Of a DNA stretch of 64,000 nt, positions 40,490 to 49,947 are shown in pieces. The notes under the pieces were generated by a model. It saw only the letters and a list, made by a program, of their open reading frames with translations, had not been told where the DNA came from and made no database searches. The position numbers and the translations under genes are program-made. The DNA is taken from the NCBI GenBank assembly GCA_050486285.1, contig JBJHCZ010000002.1, positions 124,001-188,000 on the forward strand. Direction: 5' to 3'. Source of the stretch: JAITWN01 sp050486285. GTDB taxonomy: Bacteria > Pseudomonadota > Gammaproteobacteria > SZUA-140. Within the stretch, counting starts at the first letter, position 1. Each line of letters opens with the position of its first letter.

Positions 40490-41746
40490 TCAGCAACCGT
40501 AGATGTTGCGGGCGCCGAGGAGCGCGAAATTGAGCTCGCTGACCGGCCGGGTGCTGACCTCGACGGTCTCGAGGACGCGGTCATCGGTGCCGTCGCAGAT
40601 CGTCAGGGTGCCGTCGCTCGGGTTCGGGATGAATACCCGCTGCGTCGTGCCGCCGTCGGTCAGGAACGCGATCGGGCGCCGCCCGCAGTCCGCCTTGCCC
40701 GTCCGGATCTCGCGCAGCAGTTCGAGTCGCGGCAAGGCGGCCGCGTCGTAGACCAGCACGCGATCGATGACCAGGTTGGCGTGCTGCGCCCCCTTGCCGG
40801 TCGCCGCGGTCGTCACATAGAGCCGGCTGCCGTCGGCATTGAAGCGGTAGGTGCTCGGATAGATATCCTTCAGTTCCAGCGTCGTCGCGACCTTGCCCGC
40901 GGCGACATCCATGACCGTGAGCCGGCCGATCACATGCTCCGGGTCCTTTTTACGATCGGCGCCCTTGCCGATCAGGAAACGGCCGTCCGGCGACAGCAGC
41001 AGGTTACTGCTGCCGGGAAAATCGACCCGCGACTCGATGCGGCGACTCGCCGGATCGATGACCGCGACATTCCCGTAGCCGTTGTTGAGGCCGTAGATCC
41101 TGCCGCTGACCGGCGAGAAGGCCTGGCCATGCGGGAAGGCATTGTTCGGCGCGCCCTGGCGGCCGTCCTTCTCGCGCGCGGGCTCGCACAGGTCGATCAT
41201 GTCGGTGACCGTGAGCCAGGCGGCCTGGTCGGCGGCGTCGTTGCCGACCACCGAGATCGTGCCGTCGAGCAGATTGCTGATGAATACCTCCTTCGCCGCG
41301 ACGAAGGTCGGCACGTGATGGCCGCGACCGACGCAGAGCACCGTGAGCAGCGCAGGCGCGCCATCCGCCCCCTCCTCGATCACCGTCATCGATGCGCCCC
41401 GATCGCCGCAGTTCAGGACATCGTTACCGTTCTCCTTGTCGCCGTCGTTGGTATACCACCAGCGGCGCGTGCCGACTTCAGGGTAGGCATAGAATGCCTG
41501 CGCATCGTCAGGCAGCGTACCGGTCGCTTCGATCGCGCGCGTCTCGGGGTCGAGCAGCCAGGCGCCGCGGTCTGCGGTGACGCCGAGAAACACCGGCTGG
41601 CGTCCGGCGGATCGCCCGCTCGGTCCGCCGGACGGCAGGGGGTGCACCGAGGTCTTGCCGCCGGCATGCTCTATGATCGAAACCGCGCCGGACTGGCCGT
41701 AGTCCAGGTGGCAGGCCAGCGACCATTTACCGGGTGCGTTGTTCAT
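40490..41746 (-). CDS. Beta-propeller (YncE-like) protein
   Basis: This 418-residue protein is built from repeated beta blades, each with patterns such as GRLTVMDVAAGKVATTLEL and GTISVVGND. No signal peptide is seen at the N-terminus (MNNAPGKWSLACHLDYG), so it is probably cytoplasmic, unlike exported YncE. Several cysteines and a GRGHHVPTF segment could bind a metal or cofactor. It is last in a leftward run after terB and an exported protease; the gap to the protease is 30 bases. Confidence 0.75.
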   Translation of the reverse strand: MNNAPGKWSLACHLDYGQSGAVSIIEHAGGKTSVHPLPSGGPSGRSAGRQPVFLGVTADRGAWLLDPETRAIEATGTLPDDAQAFYAYPEVGTRRWWYTNDGDKENGNDVLNCGDRGASMTVIEEGADGAPALLTVLCVGRGHHVPTFVAAKEVFISNLLDGTISVVGNDAADQAAWLTVTDMIDLCEPAREKDGRQGAPNNAFPHGQAFSPVSGRIYGLNNGYGNVAVIDPASRRIESRVDFPGSSNLLLSPDGRFLIGKGADRKKDPEHVIGRLTVMDVAAGKVATTLELKDIYPSTYRFNADGSRLYVTTAATGKGAQHANLVIDRVLVYDAAALPRLELLREIRTGKADCGRRPIAFLTDGGTTQRVFIPNPSDGTLTICDGTDDRVLETVEVSTRPVSELNFALLGARNIYGC

Positions 41747-41776
41747 CGTCTTTACCCCTGTCTTGTTCGTATTGAA

Positions 41777-43219
41777 TCACGGGATGCGGTACTGCCGGCG
41801 AATCGCGAACTCCTCGGCCTCGACGCGCGCGCGATCGAGCACGATCAGGTGGCTGTTGCCGAGCTCGATGACGTGGTAGTCGCCGCGATGCCCCTGGATC
41901 GCGTCGACGACGTCCTGCAACCGGCGAACCTTGCGGTCGTTGACGGCGACGACGCGCACGTTTTCCTGGACGTTATCGTAACCCTTGTTGAGATCGGCCT
42001 CGTAGATCGTGCTGATGATCACGAGCTCGTCGATGTCGCCCTCTTCGCCGCGCAGCGCGCCGAAATAGCGACGCAGATTGAAGGGCACGTCATTGCCCAG
42101 ATAGCCGGGCTCGACGATGCGGAAGAGCAGACCGCCGGCGACGAAATAGGGCGGCTGCTCATCGTAGAGCGGCATCGTCTGGATGATGCTGTGCTCGATG
42201 CCGGTCAGTTCGACATCGAGCTCGATCTCCTCGCCGTCGCGCAACACATGAAAGCTGAGGACATCGCCGATCTGCCGCGTCGAGATCTCGTAGCCGAGCC
42301 CGATGCGGCCGAATTCCCGGAACGGGATGCGGCCGTCGTTGAAGATCTGCGTACCGCCGATCCGCATCAGCACATCGCCTTCCCGCAGCGGATCCCCGCT
42401 ACCGGCCGAGATCTTGGAGATACGGGCGCCGCTCTGCCCGGGCTTCATGCCGAGATATTCGCGCAGCGTCGGGTTCTCGAGCAGTTGCAGATGCACGCCC
42501 AGATAGGGCACGCCGCGGATGCGGCCGTCGTTCTCGAAGTCGGACAGGAACTGGCGAATCACCGGCACCGGGATGAAATAGCCGATCGATCCCGAGAAGC
42601 GCTGGGTGGCGACGCCGAGGCATTCCCCGGTACGGTCCGAGAATACCGGACCGCCGGAATTGCCGCGATTGATCGCGGCGTCGGTCTGCACCAGCAGATT
42701 CGGCAGGTTGCTGTGCGCATAAGGCATCACGTCGATGCGCGACACCACGCCCTCGGTGTACGAGACCTGGCGCCCGCCGACCGAATAGCCGATGGTCACG
42801 ACCTTCTCGCGCTGCTCGGGCAGGTCGCCAAAGCGGATCGGGCGGATATCCGCCGGCAGCATCAGCGGCGGTTTCGGCCGCACCAGCGCGAGATCGACCT
42901 GGTGGTTGATCGCGACGCGCTCGACCTCGATCTTGTCGGCCAGCCCGGGCACCTCGATCTGGATGAAGGTGTCGTCCATGATGCAGTGGGCATTGGTCAG
43001 GATGCCCTGCTCGATGACGAAGCCGGAACAGGTCCGGCGCGCCGCCGGCTCCTTGCCCCAGGGCTGTTTCAGGTTCCACGGCTGGTGGGTCACATAGAGC
43101 TTGACGACCGCGTTCTCGACCGGCCCGAGGCTGGCGGCGAACGCCGGGGACAGCAGGGCAGGCGAAGCGACGAGCAACGCGGCAGCGATCAGGAGCCGCA
43201 TGGCGGGCAGCGAACTCAC
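41777..43219 (-). CDS. HtrA-like exported serine protease with PDZ region
   Basis: The 480-residue protein has a signal peptide ending SPAFAA. The trypsin-like S1C domain has the triad H78 (LTNAHC), D109 (HQVDLALV) and S188 (NRGNSGGPVF). After it comes a PDZ region (about 255-340), then a further region with VVAVNDRKVRRLQDVVDAI that resembles a second PDZ. The overall layout is closer to Deg9-type proteases than to DegP. The ATG overlaps the terB stop (ATGA), so the two are coupled. Confidence 0.85.
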   Translation of the reverse strand: MSSLPAMRLLIAAALLVASPALLSPAFAASLGPVENAVVKLYVTHQPWNLKQPWGKEPAARRTCSGFVIEQGILTNAHCIMDDTFIQIEVPGLADKIEVERVAINHQVDLALVRPKPPLMLPADIRPIRFGDLPEQREKVVTIGYSVGGRQVSYTEGVVSRIDVMPYAHSNLPNLLVQTDAAINRGNSGGPVFSDRTGECLGVATQRFSGSIGYFIPVPVIRQFLSDFENDGRIRGVPYLGVHLQLLENPTLREYLGMKPGQSGARISKISAGSGDPLREGDVLMRIGGTQIFNDGRIPFREFGRIGLGYEISTRQIGDVLSFHVLRDGEEIELDVELTGIEHSIIQTMPLYDEQPPYFVAGGLLFRIVEPGYLGNDVPFNLRRYFGALRGEEGDIDELVIISTIYEADLNKGYDNVQENVRVVAVNDRKVRRLQDVVDAIQGHRGDYHVIELGNSHLIVLDRARVEAEEFAIRRQYRIP

Positions 43220-43677
43220 AGTGCCGCCTCAACCTTGTGGCGGGCGCGGATGAAGGCTGCGTGCGGCACATGCAGCAGATCCGCGATCTTGCGGACCAGA
43301 TATTCCTCATGCTTGTCCTTGCACGCATCCGAATATGCGACGCGCCATAGCATCTCGATGATCATGATCTTTCTTTCCATCGGGAAGGCCTTGTCGATCA
43401 GCTGCGTGAACTGGAACAGCGAGGCCGAGTCGGCGATCTCGAGCTCGGCGAGGCGCACCAGTTCGCGCGTTTCCTCATCCGTGAGGTCGAACACCTCGCG
43501 CAGCGCCTCGTCGACGGCCTGGCGCTCCTCGTCGGTGACCTGGTTGTTGGCGCGCGTCATCTCGACCAGCAAGGCGGCGGTCGCGAGCTGCAAGGCGTGT
43601 TCCGAATCCTGGGCGCCTGCGCCGGCGCCGTCGGCGCGGATGCGGGTATCGAAGAACTCGAGTATCGCATTGATCAT
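43216..43677 (-). CDS. TerB-family protein
   Basis: The 153-residue all-helical protein matches the TerB/DjlA N-terminal domain. LATAALLVEMTRAN is followed by DEERQAVDEAL and a final helix with RKIADLLHVPHAAF. Such domains bind divalent metals and often sit beside membrane stress functions; tellurite resistance should not be inferred. The ATG at 43677 is the first sensible start. It lies 22 bases after dnaQ and overlaps the protease gene. Confidence 0.82.
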   Translation of the reverse strand: MINAILEFFDTRIRADGAGAGAQDSEHALQLATAALLVEMTRANNQVTDEERQAVDEALREVFDLTDEETRELVRLAELEIADSASLFQFTQLIDKAFPMERKIMIIEMLWRVAYSDACKDKHEEYLVRKIADLLHVPHAAFIRARHKVEAAL

Positions 43678-43699
43678 GACAAAAGCGACAGCGCGGCGA

Positions 43700-44413
43700 T
43701 CAGGCCAGGCCGGTCGACCTCCACACGCAGGCGCCGCTGGCGCGCTCGATCGCGTCGAGGCGGCGCTCATGCAGCGCGAGTTCCCCGGCGCTCGCGCGGA
43801 TCACCGGCAACGGCGGCCGCGAATCGGGCAGCCGCCGGACGACGCCGTGGGACGCGCCGCTGTCCTCGCCCTCCTGATCGAGCAGCAGCGTACTCTGGCC
43901 GCCGGTCATCGTCAGATAGACGTCGGCAAGGATCTCGGCGTCGAGCAGCGCGCCGTGCAGCGTGCGCTGGGAGTTGTCGATGCCGTAACGGCGGCACAGC
44001 GCGTCGAGGTTGTTCTTCTGACCGGGATGCATGCCGCGCGCGAGCATCAGGGTATCGATGACCGCGCCCAGCGCGGCATCGGCCATGGCGGCGCGGCCGA
44101 TCAGCGCGAGCTCACAGCGCAGGAAGGCAAGATCGAACGGGGCATTGTGGATGATCAGTTCGGCGCCGTCGATGAAGCCGAGGAACTCGTCGACGATGTC
44201 GGCGAAGCGCGGTTTGTCGCGCAGGAACTCGGCGGTGATGCCGTGTACCTCCTGGGCGCCGGCGTCGATCTCGCGATCGGGCTGCAGGTACTGGTGATAA
44301 TGGCGGCCGGTCAGGCGCCGCCTGTCTATCTCGACGCAGCCGATCTCGATGATCCGGTGCCCCTGGGCGGGATCGAGACCGGTGGTCTCGGTATCAAGGA
44401 CGATCTGGCGCAT
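43700..44413 (-). CDS. dnaQ: DNA polymerase III epsilon subunit (3'-5' exonuclease)
   Basis: The 237-residue protein has the DEDDh exonuclease motifs: DTETTGLDP near residue 7 (Exo I), HNAPFDLAFL near 98 (Exo II), and HGALLDAEILADVY near 160 (Exo III). This is the proofreading subunit that binds the polymerase alpha subunit through its C-terminal tail. The start at 44413 (MRQIVLD) fits the family; longer frames are artefacts. Here dnaQ follows rnhA on the same strand, whereas in E. coli the two genes diverge. Confidence 0.95.
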   Translation of the reverse strand: MRQIVLDTETTGLDPAQGHRIIEIGCVEIDRRRLTGRHYHQYLQPDREIDAGAQEVHGITAEFLRDKPRFADIVDEFLGFIDGAELIIHNAPFDLAFLRCELALIGRAAMADAALGAVIDTLMLARGMHPGQKNNLDALCRRYGIDNSQRTLHGALLDAEILADVYLTMTGGQSTLLLDQEGEDSGASHGVVRRLPDSRPPLPVIRASAGELALHERRLDAIERASGACVWRSTGLA

Positions 44414-44493
44414 CGGTTCAGGATACTGAATCCGGCGCGCCGGAGACAAGATTGACATTGGTCGCGCAAGCGTACTGCGCGCCCAAACGCGCC

Positions 44494-44967
44494 TCAGCGC
44501 CTGTTTTGACCGGCGGCGAGCATATCGTCGATCGCGCGCACCGCAAGGCGATCGACGGCCTCGTTTTCCGGGTGTCCGGCGTGGCCGCGCACCCATTGCC
44601 AGTCGATATCATGCGCCTGCGCGGCCTGGTCCAGCCGCTGCCACAGATCGACGTTCTTGACCGGCTTGCCGCCGGCGGTCTTCCAGCCGCGTCGTTTCCA
44701 CGCCGGCAGCCACTCGACGATGCCTTTCTGTACATACTCGGAATCGGTGCTGAGACGCACACGGCAGCGTCTTTTCAGCGATTCCAGCGCGCGAATCGCC
44801 GCCATCAGCTCCATGCGATTGTTGGTGGTATGGGCCTCGCTGCCGGACAGCGTCTTTTCACTGTCCCGCCAGCGCAGCAGCGCGGCCCAGCCACCCGGCC
44901 CCGGATTGCCGCGGCAGGCGCCGTCGGTGAAGATCTCGACGCGCGCTTCGATATCCCTGTTGTTCAT
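44494..44967 (-). CDS. rnhA: Ribonuclease HI
   Basis: This 157-residue protein has all four acidic active-site residues: D in FTDGACRGNPG, E in NNRMELMAA, D in LSTDSEYV, and D in ENEAVDRLA. It degrades RNA in RNA-DNA hybrids. Its ATG overlaps the stop of the methyltransferase gene (ATGA), and dnaQ follows 80 bases on, so the three are likely one transcript. Confidence 0.96.
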   Translation of the reverse strand: MNNRDIEARVEIFTDGACRGNPGPGGWAALLRWRDSEKTLSGSEAHTTNNRMELMAAIRALESLKRRCRVRLSTDSEYVQKGIVEWLPAWKRRGWKTAGGKPVKNVDLWQRLDQAAQAHDIDWQWVRGHAGHPENEAVDRLAVRAIDDMLAAGQNRR

Positions 44968-45752
44968 ATGGTCGGCTTCGGTACGTCGGGCGTGATCAGG
45001 CTGCGGCGCGGTCGCCAGCGCGGACGAATCGGCGTCAGCGTAACGACCTGTTTTTTTGCGACGATGATATAGACGCCGCCGAGATAGGGCCACCAGCGGC
45101 CGCCGAGCCGCTCGAGCCAGCCGAGCCGCCCCATGATGCCCTGGTGCTGCATCGGCGGCCGGAAGAAGCTGTAGCGCGTCGTCACGATGTCGAAGCCGAG
45201 CAGCGCGAGCCAGTCCTTGATGCGCGGCACGCTGCGGAACGTCCCGCCCCAGGGCGGCGCCTGCCTGCGCCAGCGACCGACCAGCCGGCGCCCGCCCCAC
45301 AGGCTCCAGGGATTGAAGCCGACGATCACGGCATGGCCTTCCGGGACCAGCACGCGCTCGACCTCGCGCAGGACCTGGTGCGGCGCCGGCTGGAACTCGA
45401 GGGTATGCGGCAGGACGACCACATCGATCGAATCGCCCTGCAACGGCAAGATACCGGCGCTGCCGAACATGCCGAGGACGCGGGCTTCCTGGTCGCCGGG
45501 ACAGTTCAGCGGCCAGCTGTCATCGATGACGATATGATTGCGGATGCGGCTGCCGGCGAGCAGGTAGTCGTCCATCGTCGCGCCGACCTGGACGAGGTAA
45601 TATCCGAACAGATGCGACAGCACCTCATCGAGCTGCGCGCGCTCGTACTCCAGCAGCCACTGCCCGAGCCGCCGGCGGTACCACTCGCGCAACGCCTCGC
45701 GCGCCGCCGCGGCGCCCGCGCCGGCCGCCGGATGTCCCGCCTCGCCCGTCAT
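44964..45752 (-). CDS. Class I SAM-dependent methyltransferase (YafS-like)
   Basis: This 262-residue protein is similar in place and pattern to E. coli YafS. It has IDVVVLPHTLEFQPAPHQVLREVERVLVPEGH, the late Rossmann strands of class I methyltransferases, while the N-terminal glycine motif is weak (VLGMFGSAG). The substrate is unknown. The gene is divergent from gloB with a 65-base gap, conserving the rnhA-yafS-gloB neighbourhood. Confidence 0.8.
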   Translation of the reverse strand: MTGEAGHPAAGAGAAAAREALREWYRRRLGQWLLEYERAQLDEVLSHLFGYYLVQVGATMDDYLLAGSRIRNHIVIDDSWPLNCPGDQEARVLGMFGSAGILPLQGDSIDVVVLPHTLEFQPAPHQVLREVERVLVPEGHAVIVGFNPWSLWGGRRLVGRWRRQAPPWGGTFRSVPRIKDWLALLGFDIVTTRYSFFRPPMQHQGIMGRLGWLERLGGRWWPYLGGVYIIVAKKQVVTLTPIRPRWRPRRSLITPDVPKPTI

Positions 45753-45817
45753 CGGATGCCGCTACCGCCCATGTTCTGTATCATGTTCATCGCGTTCGAC
45801 TACCAGCGTATGTCGAC

Positions 45818-46606
45818 ATGATAACAGCGATCCCGGTCGCCGCACTGAGCGACAATTATATCTGGCTCGTCCCGATCCCCGACGAAACCGCACCGAAGCG
45901 GACGATCGTCGTCGATCCCGGCGAGGCGGCGCCGGTGCTCGAGGCGCTGGAGACCCGCGGTCTCGTCCTCGCTGCGGTCCTGATCACGCATCATCACCCC
46001 GACCATGTCGGCGGCCTGCGCGAACTGACGCGCCACACCCCGGCGCCGGTGTATGGGCCGGCCGGCAGCCCGGCGCGCGGCATCGATCATCCCCTGCGCG
46101 ACGGCGACACGGTTGCGATCGACGACCGGCTCCGCTTCAGCGTGCTCGCGGTGCCGGGCCATACGCTCGACCACATCGCCTATTACGGCCACGGTCTGTT
46201 GCTGTGCGGCGACACGGTCTTCGCGGCCGGTTGCGGCCGGCTGTTCGAAGGCACGCCGGCGCAGATGCATCGGTCGTTGCAGCGCATCAAGGGGCTGCCG
46301 CGCGAGACCGTACTCTGCTGCGCGCATGAATACACGCTCGCGAATATCGCCTTCGCGCGCGAGATCGAGCCCGCCAACGAGGCGCTGATCGCGCGCCAGG
46401 CCAGGGCGCGCAGCCAACGCGCGGCCGGCCTGCCGACCTTGCCGATGACGCTCGGCGAGGAGCTCGAGTCCAATCCGTTCCTGCGTTGCGAGGAAACGAC
46501 GGTGATCGAGGCGGCGACGCGCCATGCGGGACGCCGGCCCGGCAGCGCGGCCGAAACCTTTGCGATCCTCCGCCGCTGGAAGGACGGTTACCGTCCGCCC
46601 GCCTGA
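45818..46606 (+). CDS. gloB: Hydroxyacylglutathione hydrolase (glyoxalase II)
   Basis: The 262-residue protein of the metallo-beta-lactamase fold has the binuclear metal motif THHHPDHVGG near residue 55. Further ligands lie in VPGHTLDHI and LLCGDTVFAAGCGRLFEG, and the C-terminal glutathione-binding region contains CAHEYTLANI. It hydrolyses S-lactoylglutathione to lactate and glutathione in methylglyoxal detoxification. The length equals the family norm. Confidence 0.95.
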   Translation: MITAIPVAALSDNYIWLVPIPDETAPKRTIVVDPGEAAPVLEALETRGLVLAAVLITHHHPDHVGGLRELTRHTPAPVYGPAGSPARGIDHPLRDGDTVAIDDRLRFSVLAVPGHTLDHIAYYGHGLLLCGDTVFAAGCGRLFEGTPAQMHRSLQRIKGLPRETVLCCAHEYTLANIAFAREIEPANEALIARQARARSQRAAGLPTLPMTLGEELESNPFLRCEETTVIEAATRHAGRRPGSAAETFAILRRWKDGYRPPA

Positions 46607-46620
46607 CGCCCTGTCAGAGT

Positions 46621-46695
46621 CGTGACGAACTTCCGGCGATTCCGTCACGGGTGATTCAAGCCGGCTTCAATCAGGCCGATTCATGTTGGTATACT
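46621..46695 (+). promoter_or_regulatory. Putative mltD promoter and upstream inverted repeat
   Basis: TTCAAT (46666-46671) and TATACT (46690-46695) are 18 bases apart and upstream of mltD. Just before them CGTGACG (46621-46627) and CGTCACG (46643-46649) form a perfect inverted repeat that may end gloB or bind a regulator. Confidence 0.4.
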
Positions 46696-46730
46696 CGCGG
46701 CTTCCGCCTTGCGCAGGGTCCCTGGCCAAC

Positions 46731-48455
46731 ATGAACAAGAAGAACGCACAAACGCGCCTGACGGGGGTGCTCACTGCGGCTTTGCTGCTCGGCGGCTGCA
46801 GCCTGCTGCCCGGCGCCCCGGACGATGGCCTGCCCGACGTGGCCGACGCCCTCCCCTACGAAGAGCGCGGCGCGGCGCTGGCGCCCTCCTGGGCCGGCGC
46901 GGGACTGTACCTTCCCGATCCCGAGCACAGCACCCGCGAGGCCGACCCGCTCGATGCCGATCAACGCGACCATCTACCGCCGGCCGGAGCCGATCACGCA
47001 GCGGACGCCGACGACGGCGAACGCGACCTCTGGGACCGCCTGCGCGCCGGCTACGCCTTCCCGCTCATCGAGCATCCTCGCATCGACGCCGAACTCGCCT
47101 GGTACCTCAACCATCCGGATTACCTCGCCCGCACGGTCGAACGCGCGCGCCCGTACCTGTGGCTGATCGTCGAGGCGCTGGAACAGCGCGATATGCCGCA
47201 GGAGATCGCGCTGTTGCCGATCGTCGAGAGCGCGTTCCAGCCGTTCGCCTATTCGCACGGCCGCGCGGCGGGACTATGGCAGTTCATCCCGTCGACGGGC
47301 GCCCACTTCGGACTCAAGCAGAACTGGTGGTACGACGGCCGCCGCGACGTGCTGGCATCGACGACCGCAGCGCTGGATTATCTCGAGCGGCTGAGTGCGA
47401 TGTTCGACGGTGACTGGCAGCTTGCGCTCGCGGCCTACAACTCCGGTTCGGGCACAGTGACCCGCGCGATACGCAACAATCAGAACCGCGGCCGGCCGAC
47501 CGACTACTGGTCGCTGGACCTGCCGCGCGAGACCCGCGCCTATGTACCGAAGCTGCTCGCGCTCGGTCGCATCTTCGCCGATCCCGCCGCCTATGATCTC
47601 GAGATCGCGAGCATACCTGACGAACCGGTGCTGACCCGGGTCCATGTCGGCTCGCAGATCGATCTCGCCCGCGCCGCCGAGCTCGCCGACATCAGCCTCG
47701 AGGAACTCTACCGCCTCAATCCCGCGTTCAACCGCTGGGCCACCGATCCGGACGGCCCGCACGAGTTGCTGCTGCCGCTCGACAAGGCCGCCGACTTCTC
47801 GATCCGTCTCGCCGAGACCGACGGCGAGCAGCGGGTCACCTGGCAGCGCCACCAGATCCGCAATGGCGAGACGCTCGGCCAGATCGCGCAGCGCTACGAC
47901 ACCACGGTCGACGTGCTGCGCCGGGTCAACGGCATCAATGGCCACATGATTCGCGCCGGCCACAGCCTCGTGATCCCGGTCGCGATGAAGGACCTGAACA
48001 GCTATACGCTGAGCGCCAAGCAGCGGCGCAAGGCCACCCAGAGCGTGCAGCGCGGCGACAACCGCATCGTGCATACCGTCACGAGCGGCGACACGCTGTG
48101 GGATCTCGCGCGCAAGTACCGCGTCAGCGTCAACCAGATCGCGAACTGGAACGCGATGTCGCCGCGAGATGTGCTGCGGCCCGGCCAGCGCCTGGTGATC
48201 TGGCGCCAGGCCGATGCCGCGGCAGCCGCCGAGATCGGCGACCTGCTGAACGGCGCGCACCCGCTGAACAACGTCACCCGCCGCATCAGCTATACGGTGA
48301 GGCGCGGCGACTCGCTGTCGCGTATTTCGCAACGCTTCAATGTCGGCATCGCCGACCTCCGCAACTGGAACTCGCTGGCGCCCGAGGCCTACCTGCAGCC
48401 CGGCCAGCGCCTGACGCTCTACGTCGACGTCACCCGCCAGAACGGCAACATCTGA
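46731..48455 (+). CDS. mltD: Membrane-bound lytic transglycosylase D
   Basis: The protein has about 574 residues. The start at 46731 (MNKKNAQTR) gives a lipoprotein signal with lipobox LLGGC near residue 25; a 16-codon extension upstream is unlikely. The transglycosylase domain has the catalytic glutamate in IVESAF near 165 and the AAYNSGSGTV motif near 240. Three LysM repeats (about 380-425, 440-485 and 525-570) bind peptidoglycan. It cleaves glycan strands with formation of anhydro ends and sits on the outer membrane. Confidence 0.93.
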   Translation: MNKKNAQTRLTGVLTAALLLGGCSLLPGAPDDGLPDVADALPYEERGAALAPSWAGAGLYLPDPEHSTREADPLDADQRDHLPPAGADHAADADDGERDLWDRLRAGYAFPLIEHPRIDAELAWYLNHPDYLARTVERARPYLWLIVEALEQRDMPQEIALLPIVESAFQPFAYSHGRAAGLWQFIPSTGAHFGLKQNWWYDGRRDVLASTTAALDYLERLSAMFDGDWQLALAAYNSGSGTVTRAIRNNQNRGRPTDYWSLDLPRETRAYVPKLLALGRIFADPAAYDLEIASIPDEPVLTRVHVGSQIDLARAAELADISLEELYRLNPAFNRWATDPDGPHELLLPLDKAADFSIRLAETDGEQRVTWQRHQIRNGETLGQIAQRYDTTVDVLRRVNGINGHMIRAGHSLVIPVAMKDLNSYTLSAKQRRKATQSVQRGDNRIVHTVTSGDTLWDLARKYRVSVNQIANWNAMSPRDVLRPGQRLVIWRQADAAAAAEIGDLLNGAHPLNNVTRRISYTVRRGDSLSRISQRFNVGIADLRNWNSLAPEAYLQPGQRLTLYVDVTRQNGNI

Positions 48456-48557
48456 GCCCTGCCCGGCCGGCCTGCCGCCGGTAAGCATTTCCCCTTGTCT
48501 GCCGATAAGGACAGGCCGTGGCCCGCATTCCGCCCAGGCCACGGGGCGGGCAGGTAG

Positions 48558-49847
48558 ATGGTTGAATTTACACAAGAAAAAGTCAGCGTCCAGGACCTGG
48601 TGCAGGGCATGTTCGTGGCCAGGCTGGACCGCCCGTGGGTCGGCACCCCGTTCCCGATCCAGGGCTTTCACATCCGCAACTTCGACGAGATCCGCCTGCT
48701 CGGCAGCCTCTGCCGCTACGTTTACATCGATATCGTCAAGAGCAAGGTCTCGCTGCGCGAGGTGCGTAACCGCTCGCTGCGCGGCGACGGCAAGGGCAAA
48801 CCGCAGCGCCTCGCGAAACTGCGCAGCACTGACACCTCCTATGCCGTCAGCCGCTCGCTGAAGCAGGAAATCCCGGCCGCCGGCAGCCTGCACGACGACG
48901 TCGCCGAGGCCGTCGAACAGGTGATGGCAAACCTTGCCGAAGGCCGGCCGGTCCAGCTCAAATCGACCTGCAAACTCGCCCGCAAGCTGGTTGACAGCAT
49001 CGTCCGCAATCCCGATGCCGCGATGTGGATCGCGCGCATTCGCAACCAGGACAGCTGGCGCTACGGACACAGCGTCCGCGCCTCGATCTGGGCGATCACC
49101 TTCGGCCGTCATCTCGCGATCGAACGGGGGCGGCTCGAATCCCTCGCCACCGGCGTGCTGCTCTCCGAGGTCGGCTATACCCGCCTCCCCAGCGAACTCT
49201 CCGGCAAGACCCACGGACTGACGCCCACCGAGCAGGCACAGGTCCGGCAGCACGTCGCGCATGGCGTCGAGATCCTGAAGGAGTTGAAGGGGACCAATGA
49301 CGACATTGTGTCGATCGTCCAGAATCACCATGAACGCTTCAACGGATCCGGCTATCCGAAAGGTTTGCGCGGCAGCCAGATACCGCTGCTCGCGCAGATT
49401 GCGGGCATCGTCGATGTCTACGATACCCTGACGATGCCGCGCGAATCGAATGACGCGTTGTCGCCGACGGTCGCAATGGCGCGCCTCCACGAGATGATCG
49501 ACGAGGCATTCCAGAAGGAACTGATCGAGGAGTTCATCCGCGCGATCGGCATCTATCCGACCGGCACCCTCGTCGAACTGACCACCGGCGAGATCGGCAT
49601 CATCACCGAACAGAACGTCGAGCGGCGCCTGCGACCGCGCATTCTGCTGCTGCTCGATGCAGCCCATCACCCGCTGAGGACGCCGCGCGAGATCGACCTG
49701 ATGACGCTGGTCCAGGACCGCGACGGCAGGCCGGTCGATATCCTCAAGAGTCTTCCGCAGGGCGCGCATGGCATCGATCTCGCCCAGCACCGCAAGGGGT
49801 CGTTCGCCCGCCTGCTGCGGGCAGGCCACGAACTGCTGAGATATTGA
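48558..49847 (+). CDS. Degenerate HD-GYP protein with DUF3391
   Basis: The 429-residue protein has an N-terminal DUF3391 region (VQDLVQGMFVARLDRPW, about 10-75) and an HD-GYP domain. The hallmark HHERFNGSGYP is present at about 257-267, and H171 lies in the first helix. However, the HD pair that should read LLHDIGK reads LLSEVGY at about 201-207, so the central metal-binding HD is lost. c-di-GMP phosphodiesterase activity is therefore doubtful, and it may sense rather than degrade c-di-GMP. A PilB/GspE-like gene follows 100 bases downstream. Confidence 0.85.
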   Translation: MVEFTQEKVSVQDLVQGMFVARLDRPWVGTPFPIQGFHIRNFDEIRLLGSLCRYVYIDIVKSKVSLREVRNRSLRGDGKGKPQRLAKLRSTDTSYAVSRSLKQEIPAAGSLHDDVAEAVEQVMANLAEGRPVQLKSTCKLARKLVDSIVRNPDAAMWIARIRNQDSWRYGHSVRASIWAITFGRHLAIERGRLESLATGVLLSEVGYTRLPSELSGKTHGLTPTEQAQVRQHVAHGVEILKELKGTNDDIVSIVQNHHERFNGSGYPKGLRGSQIPLLAQIAGIVDVYDTLTMPRESNDALSPTVAMARLHEMIDEAFQKELIEEFIRAIGIYPTGTLVELTTGEIGIITEQNVERRLRPRILLLLDAAHHPLRTPREIDLMTLVQDRDGRPVDILKSLPQGAHGIDLAQHRKGSFARLLRAGHELLRY

Positions 49848-49947
49848 GCCGCGCGGCCTCGAATTTCGGGCCGGCGCTGCCGATACAGTCCGGTAAGCCG
49901 GGGCCATCGGCCGCGCAGCCATCAGGCGACCACAAGGACACACAATA

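Noticed and set aside
43216..43677. Calling the TerB-domain gene a tellurite resistance determinant
   Set aside because: Only the TerB fold is present, with no terC, terD or other ter genes beside it.
40484..44455. Very long open frame on the plus strand (over 1300 codons)
   Set aside because: It runs antisense to the propeller, protease, terB and dnaQ genes, all with clear families. It is a GC-rich shadow frame with no domain.
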